This document shows positions 8,462-17,177 of a DNA stretch of 64,000 nt, in pieces. The stretch lies in assembly GCF_009834125.1 (NCBI RefSeq), contig NZ_CP047146.1, positions 8,958,501 through 9,022,500 of the forward strand. Reading direction: 5' to 3'. A program made the translations under genes and the position numbers. The DNA is from Streptomyces sp. GS7. Its GTDB lineage: Bacteria > Actinomycetota > Actinomycetes > Streptomycetales > Streptomycetaceae. Numbering within the stretch: position 1 is the first letter of the stretch; each line of letters begins with the position of its first letter. The notes under the pieces were generated by a model. That model searched no databases. It was not told the origin of the DNA and saw nothing but the letters and a program-made list of their open reading frames with translations.

Positions 8462-9373
8462 TCAGGCCGCTACGAGGTACGAGAAGACGGATTCCAGCGA
8501 CTCGTCGGAGGGCGAGACGGTCAGCAGGCGGATGCCGTGGTCGCGGGCGACCCGCGGCAGGAGCTCGGTGAACCGGCCGAAGTCGACGGCCTGGATACGC
8601 AGCGCACCCTCGGCGAAGTCCACCTCGATGCCGGCGGTCGAGGGGTCGGCTATGAGCGCCCCGGCCAGCGCCCGGTCGTTGTCGGACCGTACGAGATAGC
8701 GGTGCGGGCGGTCCGTCATCAGCCGGCGGATCCTGCGGAAGTCGCCGGAGGCGGCATGCCTACCTGCCACCACCACCTCGATGTGCGAGGCCAGTTGCTC
8801 GACCTCTTCCAGGATGTGCGAGGAGAACAGGACCGTACGGCCCTCGTCGCCCATCCGCCGCAGCAGCTCCATCAGCTGCATCCGCTGCCGAGGGTCCATG
8901 CCGTTGAACGGCTCGTCGAGCAGCAGCACGGACGGGTCGTGGACCAGCGCGGAGGCCATCTTCACGCGCTGCCGCATGCCCTTGCTGTAGGTCGAGATCT
9001 TGCGGTCCTGGGCGTACTCCATCTCGACGGTGGCAAGCGCCCGGGCCGCCGCGGCCCGGCCGAGGCCGTGCAACTCGGCGTTGGCGACGACGAATTCACG
9101 GCCGGTGAGGAAGTCGTACATCGCCTCCCGCTCCGGCACGATGCCGATGTGGCGGTAGCTGCCCGCATTGCGCCAGATCGTCGCCCCGTCGAGGGTGACG
9201 GTGCCGTTGGAGGGGGCGAGGAAGCCGCCCATCATGTTGATGAGGGTGGACTTCCCGGCGCCGTTGGGGCCGAGCAGGCCGGTGACGCCGGGGGCGATGG
9301 TCATCGTGATGTCGTTGACGGCGACGACGTTCCCGAACCAGCGCGAGACATGGTCGATGCGAAGAGTGCTCAT
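8462..9373 (-). CDS. ABC transporter ATP-binding protein
   Basis: A 303-residue nucleotide-binding subunit. Walker A is GLLGPNGAGKSTLINM (about residues 33-48). The signature is a non-canonical TYSKGMRQRVKMA, with YSKGM replacing LSGGQ as is usual in DrrA/CcmA-type exporters. Walker B is VLLLDEPFNGMD and the switch histidine is in LFSSHIL. The C-terminal ~90 residues form the regulatory extension seen in this branch. AAGGAA precedes the ATG. It drives the permease encoded immediately downstream. Confidence 0.85.
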   Translation of the reverse strand: MSTLRIDHVSRWFGNVVAVNDITMTIAPGVTGLLGPNGAGKSTLINMMGGFLAPSNGTVTLDGATIWRNAGSYRHIGIVPEREAMYDFLTGREFVVANAELHGLGRAAAARALATVEMEYAQDRKISTYSKGMRQRVKMASALVHDPSVLLLDEPFNGMDPRQRMQLMELLRRMGDEGRTVLFSSHILEEVEQLASHIEVVVAGRHAASGDFRRIRRLMTDRPHRYLVRSDNDRALAGALIADPSTAGIEVDFAEGALRIQAVDFGRFTELLPRVARDHGIRLLTVSPSDESLESVFSYLVAA

Positions 9374-9422
9374 GGGCGCAGCCCATTCCTTGAAGAGTGG
9401 TGGTCGGGCGTCAGGCGGGCGG

Positions 9423-10316
9423 TCACAGGCCGGCCTTCCGGTAGCGCCGCATCAGCAGGGCGTAGCAGCCGGCTGTGAGGAGCAGCGTGACGAGGACGTA
9501 GACGACTCCGGCGCCGGTCGACGGCGTCTGGCCGTTGGGGAACGAACTGCTGCCACCCAGGAACGTCGACTGCACACCGTCGATCAGCGTGATGGGGGAG
9601 AACAGCCCGAGCCAGCCGACGGCGGCTTCACTGCCCCGGAAGGAGGCGATCCCCTGGACGGCGCTGACGGCTCCGTACGGGATGGTGAGTACGGCGATCA
9701 CGGCGGCGACGCCGAACCCGCGGCGCGGAGTGAGCGCCGAGACCACCAGTCCTATCCCGGCGAACAACAGCGAGAGCAGGGCGCTGGAGACCAGCCCCTG
9801 GCCGAACCCCTTGGTCTGGTCGAGGAAGTCCAGCTTCGCCAGCAGTGCCCCGACGTAGAGGATCACCAGCGGCGCTGCGGTGAGGATGAACAGCGCGCCG
9901 GCCATCGCCGCGAACTTCGCCATGACGTAGTCGGCCCGCTCGATGGGCCGGGAGAAATACAGCGGAACGGTCTTGAAGCGCAGATCACGCGAGACCGACT
10001 GCGGCGCCTGGGAGGCGAGATAGAGGCCGATGACGGCCTGGAGGTAGATGGCGTAGCGGGTGTAGCCGATCGGCAGGCTGCCGGCCTTGGTGAACACCGC
10101 CACCGCGACCATGATGCCGGCGGGCAGGCACATCACCCCGAAGAGCAGCATCGGCAGCACCTTGCTCTTCGCGGACCGTCCGAGGCCGTACGCACCGCGC
10201 AGACTCTGCGAGAACAGTGACCGCCGGGCATACGCGCGGCCCAGACGGGGGCCGTCGTAATGGCGGTAGCCGATGTTGTGGATGTAGGCCCCACCGGGCG
10301 TGGTTTCCGTACTCAT
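9423..10316 (-). CDS. ABC transporter permease (ABC-2 type)
   Basis: A 297-residue permease with a short N-terminal cytoplasmic segment containing NIGYRHYDGPRLGR, a motif typical of Streptomyces ABC-2 permeases, followed by about six membrane spans. RFKTVPLYFSRPIERADYVM near residue 112 is the coupling-helix region. Its start overlaps the stop of the upstream ATPase by four bases (ATGA, 10313-10316), indicating translational coupling. It is the second gene of the operon and pairs with the ATPase at 10313-11347. Confidence 0.82.
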   Translation of the reverse strand: MSTETTPGGAYIHNIGYRHYDGPRLGRAYARRSLFSQSLRGAYGLGRSAKSKVLPMLLFGVMCLPAGIMVAVAVFTKAGSLPIGYTRYAIYLQAVIGLYLASQAPQSVSRDLRFKTVPLYFSRPIERADYVMAKFAAMAGALFILTAAPLVILYVGALLAKLDFLDQTKGFGQGLVSSALLSLLFAGIGLVVSALTPRRGFGVAAVIAVLTIPYGAVSAVQGIASFRGSEAAVGWLGLFSPITLIDGVQSTFLGGSSSFPNGQTPSTGAGVVYVLVTLLLTAGCYALLMRRYRKAGL

Positions 10317-11347
10317 GCTCCGTTACCTCCGCCCACGGCGGCGGGGCGCTCCGCGTCCCGCTCCACCGGCCCGTTTCCCTCCGCTTGCGCGCCGGTCCGG
10401 GCGTCCGCGTCCCGGAAGACCTCGGCGATCTGGTGCCGCCGCTGCTCCATCCGCACCAGGCCGAGTCCCAGCCCGGCGACGGTGTCGCGCACCAGGTCGT
10501 AGGTCTGCTCGCCGGCCGCCTCGACGAACAGCACATGCCCGGGGGAGGCGAAGCCCTCGGTGCCCGGGCCGCCGGTGGACACCACGGCGCCCGCGGCGGC
10601 CAGGGCCGCGCGCAGCGCCTCGGTGCCGTCGGGATGCGCGTCGGTGTCCGTGACCTCGACGGCCAGCGAGGCGGTGGCCTTGGTGAACTCGTCCGTGGAG
10701 GAGGACCGCAGCAGCTTGCCGCCGTCGATCACGACGACGTGATCGCAGGTGCGCTCCAGCTCACCGAGGAGGTGGGAGGTGACCAGGACGGAGATGCCGA
10801 AGTCGGTGTGGACGCGCCGGATCAGGCCGAGCATCTCGTCCCGCCCGACCGGGTCCAGGCCGTTGGTGGGCTCGTCCAGGAATACGAGCTGCGGATCGTG
10901 GACCAGTGCCTGGGCCAGCTTCACCCGCTGCTTCATGCCCGTCGAATAGCCGCCGATGGGGCGGTAGCGCTCCTCGTACAGCCCGACGTGGCGCAGGGTG
11001 TCGGCGGTGCGCTCGCGGGCGGCGGTCGGCGGCAGGCCGGACATCCGCGCCATGTGCACGACGAATTCGGTGGCCGAGACGTCCGGCGGCAGGCAGTCGT
11101 GCTCGGGCATGTAGCCGACCCGCTCACGGATGGTGCCGCCGTCCTTGGTGACGTCCAGGCCGAGGACGTGGGCGGTCCCCTCGGTGGCCGGGGCCAGACC
11201 GAGAAGGATCTTGATCAGGGTGGACTTTCCGGCGCCGTTGGCACCCACCAGGCCGGTCACGCCGGGGGCGATGTCAACGGAGAGCCGGTCCAAGGCGGTC
11301 ACCCGCGGGTACCGCTTGCTCAGGCTTTCGGTCACGATCACTGTCAC
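10313..11347 (-). CDS. ABC transporter ATP-binding protein, first gene of operon
   Basis: A 344-residue ATPase. Walker A is GLVGANGAGKSTLIKI, the signature is GYSTGMKQRVKLA, Walker B is LVFLDEPTNGLD and the switch is VTSHLL. The C-terminal ~120 residues are a variable regulatory domain ending in an Arg/Glu-rich tail. I place the start at GTG 11347 (VTVIVTESLSKRY) rather than an ATG 60 bases upstream because a TAGCGT -10 lies exactly seven bases before it. The operon order is ATPase, permease, ATPase, permease, so it may encode two exporters or one heterotetramer. Confidence 0.82.
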   Translation of the reverse strand: MTVIVTESLSKRYPRVTALDRLSVDIAPGVTGLVGANGAGKSTLIKILLGLAPATEGTAHVLGLDVTKDGGTIRERVGYMPEHDCLPPDVSATEFVVHMARMSGLPPTAARERTADTLRHVGLYEERYRPIGGYSTGMKQRVKLAQALVHDPQLVFLDEPTNGLDPVGRDEMLGLIRRVHTDFGISVLVTSHLLGELERTCDHVVVIDGGKLLRSSSTDEFTKATASLAVEVTDTDAHPDGTEALRAALAAAGAVVSTGGPGTEGFASPGHVLFVEAAGEQTYDLVRDTVAGLGLGLVRMEQRRHQIAEVFRDADARTGAQAEGNGPVERDAERPAAVGGGNGA

Positions 11348-11354
11348 GCATTCG

Positions 11355-11386
11355 ACGCTAGTGGCGCCCTCCACACCCGTCGTCAA
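11355..11386 (-). promoter_or_regulatory. Promoter of the ABC operon, leaderless
   Basis: On the minus strand TTGACG (11381-11386) and TAGCGT (11355-11360) are separated by 20 bases, and TAGCGT ends seven bases before the GTG start at 11347. The spacer is longer than the usual 17-18 bases, which would suit an activator-dependent promoter. The overlap is inferred, not measured. Confidence 0.4.
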
Positions 11387-11407
11387 CCCAGGCGGTGGTA
11401 TCCGCAT

Positions 11408-11437
11408 ACCCCTCCGGTACTACATGCCCGTAGGGGT
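11408..11437. promoter_or_regulatory. Imperfect inverted repeat between divergent operons
   Basis: ACCCCTCCGG at the left and the complement of ACCCCTACGG at the right match at nine of ten positions around a TACTACATGC-type centre. It lies upstream of the ABC operon promoter. The gap 11348-11681 carries no gene. The site may be an operator, but no cognate regulator is adjacent. Confidence 0.35.
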
Positions 11438-11611
11438 CTCCTGCTTTCAGCCGCTCCGGAGGCCAGGGGGTCGGGTACCCGCGGCCGGTGTCGCGGGTAC
11501 GCGGCACCGGAGCAGCACCGGAGCAACCGCCTCCGGTCGGCCGCGGCGCCGGCCGGATCGCCGTGTGCTGCACCTCGTCGACCGCACACCCCTTGACGCA
11601 GCCGCCGGTCA

Positions 11612-11633
11612 TTGTCACATTCATCAGTGTCAA
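11612..11633. promoter_or_regulatory. Inverted repeat upstream of the M24/EphD operon
   Basis: TTGTCAC (11612-11618) and GTGTCAA (11627-11633) form a dyad with one mismatch, 48 bases before the ATG at 11682. TTGACG at 11593 could act as a -35 box. The site may be the operator for this operon, possibly for the MerR protein encoded at its far end. Confidence 0.35.
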
Positions 11634-11681
11634 GTTACGGGCACGTACCGCGATGCACCGCTTACGGACGGACGGTTGGCG

Positions 11682-12548
11682 ATGGCCTCAGTCACCTCAG
11701 CGACCTCAGCAGCAACCGGAGATCGCACCGCCGAACTCAGGGGATTCCGGGAGGTGCAGCGGCTCGCCTACGCCTGCGCGGAAGCCGTGGCCGCCCAGCT
11801 CAAACCCGGGGTCACCGAGCGCGCGGCGGCGCGGATGCAGCGCGAGTGGCTGCGCGAGCACGGGGTGCGGGACTGGTTCCATCTGCCCTTCGCGTGGTTC
11901 GGCGACCGCACCGCGTTCGTCAACTTCCGCATTCCGCTGCAGTTCTTCCCCACCAACCGCGAGCTGGAGCCGGGGATGCCCTTCATCCTCGACATGGCAC
12001 CGGTCCACAAGGGCTTCACCGCTGACATCGGCTACTCCGGCTGCCTCGGTCTCAACCCCGTGCACGACCGGCTGCTCGCCGACCTCGAAGCGCACCGGGA
12101 CCTGATCCTGCGCGAGGTCCGCGAACGGCGCCCCCTCAAGGAGATCTACGAGGACGTCGACCGCTTGATGGTGCGCCAGGGATACGCCAACCGCCACCGC
12201 GCCTACCCCTTCGGCGTCATCGCGCACAAGATCGACCGGGTCGAGCAGCGCCGCTGGTCACCGACGCTCTTCGGGTTCGGCACCCAGTCCCTCAAGGGCC
12301 TGGCCTCCGACGCGCTGCACGGGCACCGCGACGGCTGGTCCCCTCTGTGGAGCCCGTACACCTTCTCCGACCACCCGCCGCAGCCGGGGCTCTGGGCGGT
12401 CGAACCACACCTCGGATTCCGGGGCACCGGCGCCAAGTTCGAGGAGATCCTGGTCGTCACGGACTCCAAGGACCCGCAGGAAAGCGCCTTTTGGCTGGAC
12501 GACGATCTGCCGCATGTGCGGCGCTGGCAGGAGGAGAAGGCCGCGTGA
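11682..12548 (+). CDS. M24-family (creatinase/aminopeptidase fold) metallopeptidase
   Basis: A 288-residue pita-bread-fold protein. The dinuclear metal ligands of family M24 are all recognisable: two aspartates in ILDMAPVHKGFTADIG, a histidine in the FGVIAHKID region, and two glutamates in WAVEPHLG and KFEEILVVT. This indicates a working hydrolase, most likely an X-Pro dipeptidase-like or creatinase-like enzyme. It lacks the N-terminal domain of classical prolidases. The gene ends in a four-base overlap (GTGA) with the epoxide-hydrolase fusion, so the two are translationally coupled. The physiological substrate is unknown; the context with alpha/beta hydrolase and SDR domains points to small-molecule metabolism rather than peptide turnover. 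Confidence 0.75.
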   Translation: MASVTSATSAATGDRTAELRGFREVQRLAYACAEAVAAQLKPGVTERAAARMQREWLREHGVRDWFHLPFAWFGDRTAFVNFRIPLQFFPTNRELEPGMPFILDMAPVHKGFTADIGYSGCLGLNPVHDRLLADLEAHRDLILREVRERRPLKEIYEDVDRLMVRQGYANRHRAYPFGVIAHKIDRVEQRRWSPTLFGFGTQSLKGLASDALHGHRDGWSPLWSPYTFSDHPPQPGLWAVEPHLGFRGTGAKFEEILVVTDSKDPQESAFWLDDDLPHVRRWQEEKAA

Positions 12549-14377
12549 ACACGGGACGTGGACAGGACGGGCGTCAGGACCGGCAGCCGGGGCGGGGGCG
12601 GCCGCCGGTGGCCGGGGCCTGCCTCCAGGGGGCCAGGGAGCGCCGGGTGCGGACCGGCGGCATCGAGCTGTGCGTGGCCGAGCTCGGGGATCCGGGCCGG
12701 CCCACGGTGGTGCTGGTACACGGCTATCCGGACAGCAAGGAGGTCTGGTCCGAGGTCGCCCGCGGACTGGCGGAGCGCTTCCACGTGGTGCTCTACGACG
12801 TCCGGGGCTGCGGTCGCTCTACCGCACCGCAGCCGCTCCGCGGCGGCTTCACCCTGGAGAAGCTGACGGATGACTTCCTGGCCGTCGCGGACGCCGTCAG
12901 CCCCGGCCGCCCGGTCCACCTCGTCGGCCACGACTGGGGCTCCGTACAGGCATGGGAGTTCGCCACCGTACGGCGCACGGAGGGCCGGATCGCCTCCTTC
13001 ACCTCCATGTCCGGGCCGTCCCTGGACCACTTCGGCCACTGGATCAAGAAGCGGATGGCGCGCCCCACCCCCCGGCGGGCCGCCCAGCTGCTCAACCAGG
13101 GCGCCAAGTCCTGGTATGTCTACATGCTGCACACCCCGGTCCTCCCCGAACTGGCCTGGAAAGGCCCGCTCGGCAAGCGCTGGCCGACCATCCTCCAGAG
13201 GGTGGAGAAGGTGCCGGACGGCGGCTACCCGACGGCTTCGCTGCCCACCGACGCTGCCCACGGCGCCTGGCTCTACCGCGACAACGTCCGCGCCCGGCTG
13301 CGCCGCCCGCGCGCCGACGCCTATGCGCACTGCCCGGTCCAGCTCATCACCCCGACCGGCGACGCGTTCCTCTCCCAGCGGCTGAACGACGACCTGGAGC
13401 AGTGGGCGCCCGACCTCGTCCGCCGTACCCTCCCGGCCAAGCACTGGGTGCCGCGCACCCGTCCCGACCAACTCATCTCCTGGATCGGCGAGTTCATCAC
13501 CGCCAAGGAAGAAGGCGATCCGGCGAAGAAGGTCGTGGCCGCCGGCCCGTACGCCGATCGGTTCGGCGGCCAGCTGGTGCTGGTGACCGGCGCGGCCAGC
13601 GGCATCGGCCGAGCCACGGCATTCGCGTTCGCGGAGGCCGGCGCGCGGATCATCGCCGTCGACCGGGACGCGGAGGGCGCCGCCCGCACCGCCGAGATGG
13701 CGCGGCTGATCGGTGCCCCGCAGGCATGGGGCGAGGTCGTCGACGTCGCGGACGAGGCGGCGATGGAGAAGCTCGCCGACAAGGTCGACGCCGAATACGG
13801 CACCGTGGACGTCCTGGTCAACAACGCCGGCATCGGCCTGTCCGGCTCCTTCATGGAGACCAGCACCGAGGACTGGAAGAAGGTCCTGGACGTCAATCTG
13901 TGGGGTGTCATCCACGGCTGCCGGATCTTCGGCAAGCGGATGGCGGACCGCGGACAGGGCGGCCACATCGTCAACACCGCCTCGGCCGCCGCCTTCCAGC
14001 CGTCCCGGATACTGCCGGCCTACAGCGCCTCCAAGGCGGCCGTCCTCATGCTCAGCGAGTGTCTGCGCGCCGAGCTGGCCGGCCGGGGCATCGGCGTCTC
14101 CGCCATCTGCCCCGGGCTCGTCAACACCTCCATCACCAGCACCGCCCGCTTCACCGGCGTCTCCGCCGACGAGGAGAAGCGCCGCCAGGCCAAGGCCGCA
14201 CGGATGTACGGCCTCCGCAACTACCCGCCCGAGAAGGTCGCCGACGCGATCCTGCGCGCGGTGGTCCGCAACCAAGCCGTGGTGCCGGTCACCCCCGAGG
14301 CGCGCGGCGCCCACCTGATGTCCCGCTTCACCCCGCGCGCGCTGCGCGCCCTCGCCCGCATCGAGCCGCCGGTGTAA
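12545..14377 (+). CDS. EphD-like epoxide hydrolase-short-chain dehydrogenase fusion
   Basis: A 610-residue two-domain enzyme with the architecture of mycobacterial EphD. Residues 38-320 are an alpha/beta hydrolase of the epoxide hydrolase type: oxyanion motif VHGYPD near 58-63, nucleophile D130 in GHDWGS, acid D273 in TGDAF and base H300. Residues 341-600 are a short-chain dehydrogenase with TGAASGIG at 348-355, NNAG at 426-429, S480, and the catalytic pair Y493 and K497 in YSASK. The expected chemistry is epoxide to diol, then oxidation or reduction with NAD(P). Start GTG 12545 overlaps the preceding stop. Long in-frame sequence upstream is not used, because the coupled start fits the family length. 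Confidence 0.85.
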   Translation: MNTGRGQDGRQDRQPGRGRPPVAGACLQGARERRVRTGGIELCVAELGDPGRPTVVLVHGYPDSKEVWSEVARGLAERFHVVLYDVRGCGRSTAPQPLRGGFTLEKLTDDFLAVADAVSPGRPVHLVGHDWGSVQAWEFATVRRTEGRIASFTSMSGPSLDHFGHWIKKRMARPTPRRAAQLLNQGAKSWYVYMLHTPVLPELAWKGPLGKRWPTILQRVEKVPDGGYPTASLPTDAAHGAWLYRDNVRARLRRPRADAYAHCPVQLITPTGDAFLSQRLNDDLEQWAPDLVRRTLPAKHWVPRTRPDQLISWIGEFITAKEEGDPAKKVVAAGPYADRFGGQLVLVTGAASGIGRATAFAFAEAGARIIAVDRDAEGAARTAEMARLIGAPQAWGEVVDVADEAAMEKLADKVDAEYGTVDVLVNNAGIGLSGSFMETSTEDWKKVLDVNLWGVIHGCRIFGKRMADRGQGGHIVNTASAAAFQPSRILPAYSASKAAVLMLSECLRAELAGRGIGVSAICPGLVNTSITSTARFTGVSADEEKRRQAKAARMYGLRNYPPEKVADAILRAVVRNQAVVPVTPEARGAHLMSRFTPRALRALARIEPPV

Positions 14378-14492
14378 CCGCTCCGGCCCACCCGTCCGAA
14401 GCCCCGTCACACGGCGCGCCGCCGGCTGACGACCCCGCGGCCTGCGGCGCGCCCCACCAAGACCAGGAGCACGCGCACGTCAGGAGCCGCGC

Positions 14493-15410
14493 ATGAGCAC
14501 GCCACGTCCCCAGGAGCACCGCACCATCGCGCCACGCCGGGTCGCGTTCGACTGGCGCCGGACACCGCTGCACTGGATACCCGACGAACCCACCGCCACC
14601 CACGTCATCAACGTGCTGCATCTGCTGCTGCCGGCGGGCGAGCGGTGGTTCGTCAAGGTCTTCAAGGAAGCCCTCCCGCTGGTCCGGGACGAGCAACTCC
14701 TCCAGGACGTCAAGGGGTTCATGGGCCAGGAGGCCACCCACAGCGTCCAGCACTCCTACGTCCTGGAGCACCTGGCCCATCAGGGTCTCGACACCGCGCC
14801 CTACACCCGGCACGTCGACTTCCTCTTCGCCTACCTCCTCGGTGACAAGCCGCCCTTCGGACTACCGGTCCCCGAGGCGGAGTGGCTGCGCTTCCGGCTC
14901 TCGCTGATCGCCGCGATCGAGCAGTTCACCGCGGTGCTCGGCAACTGGGTCCTGGACGCCGACGGCCTGGACCGCGCCGGGCCCGACCCGGTGATGCTCG
15001 ACCTACTGCGCTGGCACGGCGCCGAGGAGGTCGAACACCGCGCGGTCGCCTTCGACATGTACCAGCACACCGGCGGTGAGGAACCCGCCCGCTATGCCCG
15101 CCGCGTCCTGGGCATGTCCGTGACGGCCCCCGTCCTGATCTACCTCTGGACCTGGGGCGCGTCCTACCTCCTGCGGCACGACCCGCAACTCGCCGTCCGC
15201 TCCCGCTATTCGCTGCGCGAGCACAACCGCGCCGTCCACAAGGGCCTGCTGCCCAGCTGGCGCGAACTTGGCACGGCGATACCCCGCTACCTGCGGCGGT
15301 CGTACCATCCCTCCCAGGAAGGCTCGCTCCGCACAGCCGTCTCCTACCTCGCCTCCTCCCCGGCGGCCCGCGCCGCGGCGGGCGCGGTGGGCCGCGCGGC
15401 GCTCTCGTAA
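14493..15410 (+). CDS. Predicted metal-dependent hydrolase, ferritin-like
   Basis: A 305-residue protein of the uncharacterised metal-dependent hydrolase family (PF10118 type). Two ExxH motifs, GQEATHSVQH (E80, H83, H87) and GAEEVEHRAV (about residue 175), sit in long helices and resemble a diiron ferritin-like site; oxygenase or demethylase-like chemistry is as likely as hydrolysis. There is one hydrophobic segment in the second half. AGGAG precedes the ATG. It lies 115 bases after the EphD-like gene and probably belongs to the same operon. A hairpin follows at 15512-15557. Confidence 0.75.
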   Translation: MSTPRPQEHRTIAPRRVAFDWRRTPLHWIPDEPTATHVINVLHLLLPAGERWFVKVFKEALPLVRDEQLLQDVKGFMGQEATHSVQHSYVLEHLAHQGLDTAPYTRHVDFLFAYLLGDKPPFGLPVPEAEWLRFRLSLIAAIEQFTAVLGNWVLDADGLDRAGPDPVMLDLLRWHGAEEVEHRAVAFDMYQHTGGEEPARYARRVLGMSVTAPVLIYLWTWGASYLLRHDPQLAVRSRYSLREHNRAVHKGLLPSWRELGTAIPRYLRRSYHPSQEGSLRTAVSYLASSPAARAAAGAVGRAALS

Positions 15411-15511
15411 CACCCGGACGCCCGCCCCCGGCCGGCCCTCCCGCGGCGCCTGGCCGGCCGATGGACACCTCACCCGTCGGCGGCCCGTGAACACGGCAGT
15501 CCCCCGGACGT

Positions 15512-15557
15512 CCCGGCAGCCGACGCGCCGGACGACCGCCCCAAGGCGGCTGCCGGG
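15512..15557. terminator. Inverted repeat after the metal-dependent hydrolase
   Basis: CCCGGCAGCCG (15512-15522) pairs exactly with CGGCTGCCGGG (15547-15557) around a 24-base GC-rich loop that can itself fold. It lies about 100 bases beyond the stop and may separate the operon from the MerR gene. Confidence 0.45.
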
Positions 15558-15722
15558 CGCGGCAGTCCTGCCGTACGGCGGTCGCCTCGCACCACGGCCC
15601 GACGGCCGCCTCGCAGGGCGGTCGGCCGGAGCGCGCCCACCCCGTAGGGCAGCCGCCCGTACGGCGGCTACCTTGTCACGCGGCCACATCCCCGAGGGGG
15701 CCGTCCCGTAAGGAGCACCGCA

Positions 15723-17012
15723 GTGACCGAGCAGCCACCGTCGGCCGAGTACCGCATCGAGGACCTGGCCCACCTCAGCGGCGCCACGGTCCGCACCATC
15801 CGCGCCTACCAGGACCGGGGGCTGCTCCCGCGCCCGGAACGCCGCGGCCGGGCCAATGTCTACGGTGACCCCCACCTGGCCCGGCTGCGCCAGATCTCCG
15901 ATCTGCTCGACCGCGGCTACACCCTCGCCAGCATCAAGGAACTCCTCGAAGCCTGGGACACGGGGCGCGGCCTCGGTGGAGTCCTGGGCCTGGTCGCCGA
16001 GATCGACGGGCCGTGGACCGACGAGAAGGCCGCCCGCATCACCCGTGCCGAACTGGACTCCGCCTTCGGTGGCACCTCCCACGAGAAGGCGGTGGCCGAG
16101 GCCGTCGACCTGGGCGTCCTGGAACGCGTCCCCGGCCAGGACGACACGTTCCTCGTCCCCAGTCCGCAGGAACTCGCCGTCGCCGCCGAACTGCACTCCG
16201 CGGGTGTCCCGCTCCTGGCGATCTCCGGTCATCTGCGAGAGGTGCGCGGACAGGTCGAGCACATCGCCTCCCGTTTCCTGGACTTCACCACCGAGCACGT
16301 CTTCCAGCCGTTCCTGGACCATCCCCCCACCGAGGCCGAAGCGGCGGAGGCCGCCGCGCTCGTACGCCGTCTGCGCCCTCTGGCCCAGCAGACCATCGAC
16401 GCCGAACTCGCCCGTGCCATGCGCACCCTGGCCGCCCGGTACCTCCGGCACCACCTCGCGGAGGCACTCCCGCTCAGCGGCCGGGAGACCGGCGGGGAAG
16501 AGGAAGGGATGGAAGAAGAGGTGGGGTCCGGGCGCGGGAAGGTGACGGGGCGGGTGGGCTGCGCGTCCGAGAGCCCGTATGTTCCCCGGCCGTCCCACGT
16601 CCCTGCAGTGGCCGCCGACGCTGGACCGGATGCCGCTCCCGTGCCTCATGCCGCCACCGGGTCGGCTCCCGACCGTGAGCCCGCAATGGCCCCCGAGCCG
16701 GAGTCCGCCTTCGGGCCCGGCGCTGCCCCCCGTTCCGCGCCGGGCTCCGAGACGGTCGTCCTCCCCGCCGAGGCCGTCCAGGCCGTACGGAGCTTGGTGG
16801 GCCCGGAGAACACGGCCGCCTTCATCGTCGCCGCCGCACACCGCGAGGTGCAGGCGCGCACCATGGACGCCCTGGCCTCGGCCGCCCGCGAGGCCCGAGC
16901 CGTCAGCGAGACTCCGGATGCCGCGGCGCCCGTTACCCGGGGCAGTGACACCGGCACCCCGGGCACCGAAGCTCCCCATGCCCCGGCCGACGACCCGCAC
17001 ACTGACCGCTGA
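15723..17012 (+). CDS. MerR-family regulator with long Pro/Ala-rich tail
   Basis: A 429-residue protein. Residues 8-80 are a MerR winged helix (RIEDLAHLSGATVRTIRAYQ, then RLRQISDLLDRGYTLASIKE). Residues 90-260 are helical, with a predicted antiparallel coiled coil and effector region (AAELHSAGVPLLAISGHLRE). The last ~160 residues are low complexity. AAGGAG eleven bases before GTG 15723 fixes the start. It follows the M24/EphD/hydrolase genes on the same strand and is a candidate regulator of them. No cysteine cluster for metal sensing is seen, so a small organic or lipid-like ligand is more likely. Confidence 0.8.
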   Translation: MTEQPPSAEYRIEDLAHLSGATVRTIRAYQDRGLLPRPERRGRANVYGDPHLARLRQISDLLDRGYTLASIKELLEAWDTGRGLGGVLGLVAEIDGPWTDEKAARITRAELDSAFGGTSHEKAVAEAVDLGVLERVPGQDDTFLVPSPQELAVAAELHSAGVPLLAISGHLREVRGQVEHIASRFLDFTTEHVFQPFLDHPPTEAEAAEAAALVRRLRPLAQQTIDAELARAMRTLAARYLRHHLAEALPLSGRETGGEEEGMEEEVGSGRGKVTGRVGCASESPYVPRPSHVPAVAADAGPDAAPVPHAATGSAPDREPAMAPEPESAFGPGAAPRSAPGSETVVLPAEAVQAVRSLVGPENTAAFIVAAAHREVQARTMDALASAAREARAVSETPDAAAPVTRGSDTGTPGTEAPHAPADDPHTDR

Positions 17013-17177
17013 CCACTCACCACCGACCTGTCCCACGGTTCGCGTCTCGCCGGCCCCTCTCGCAGCCCCTCCTCAGCGGCTCTCCGCGGACTCTCCCGGC
17101 CCTTTCTCTTCTGCTTCTCTCTGCAGTTGTCAAAGACCGAGCCGGGCGCCCCTCCCCGGCCACCCCTCCGGGTTGCC

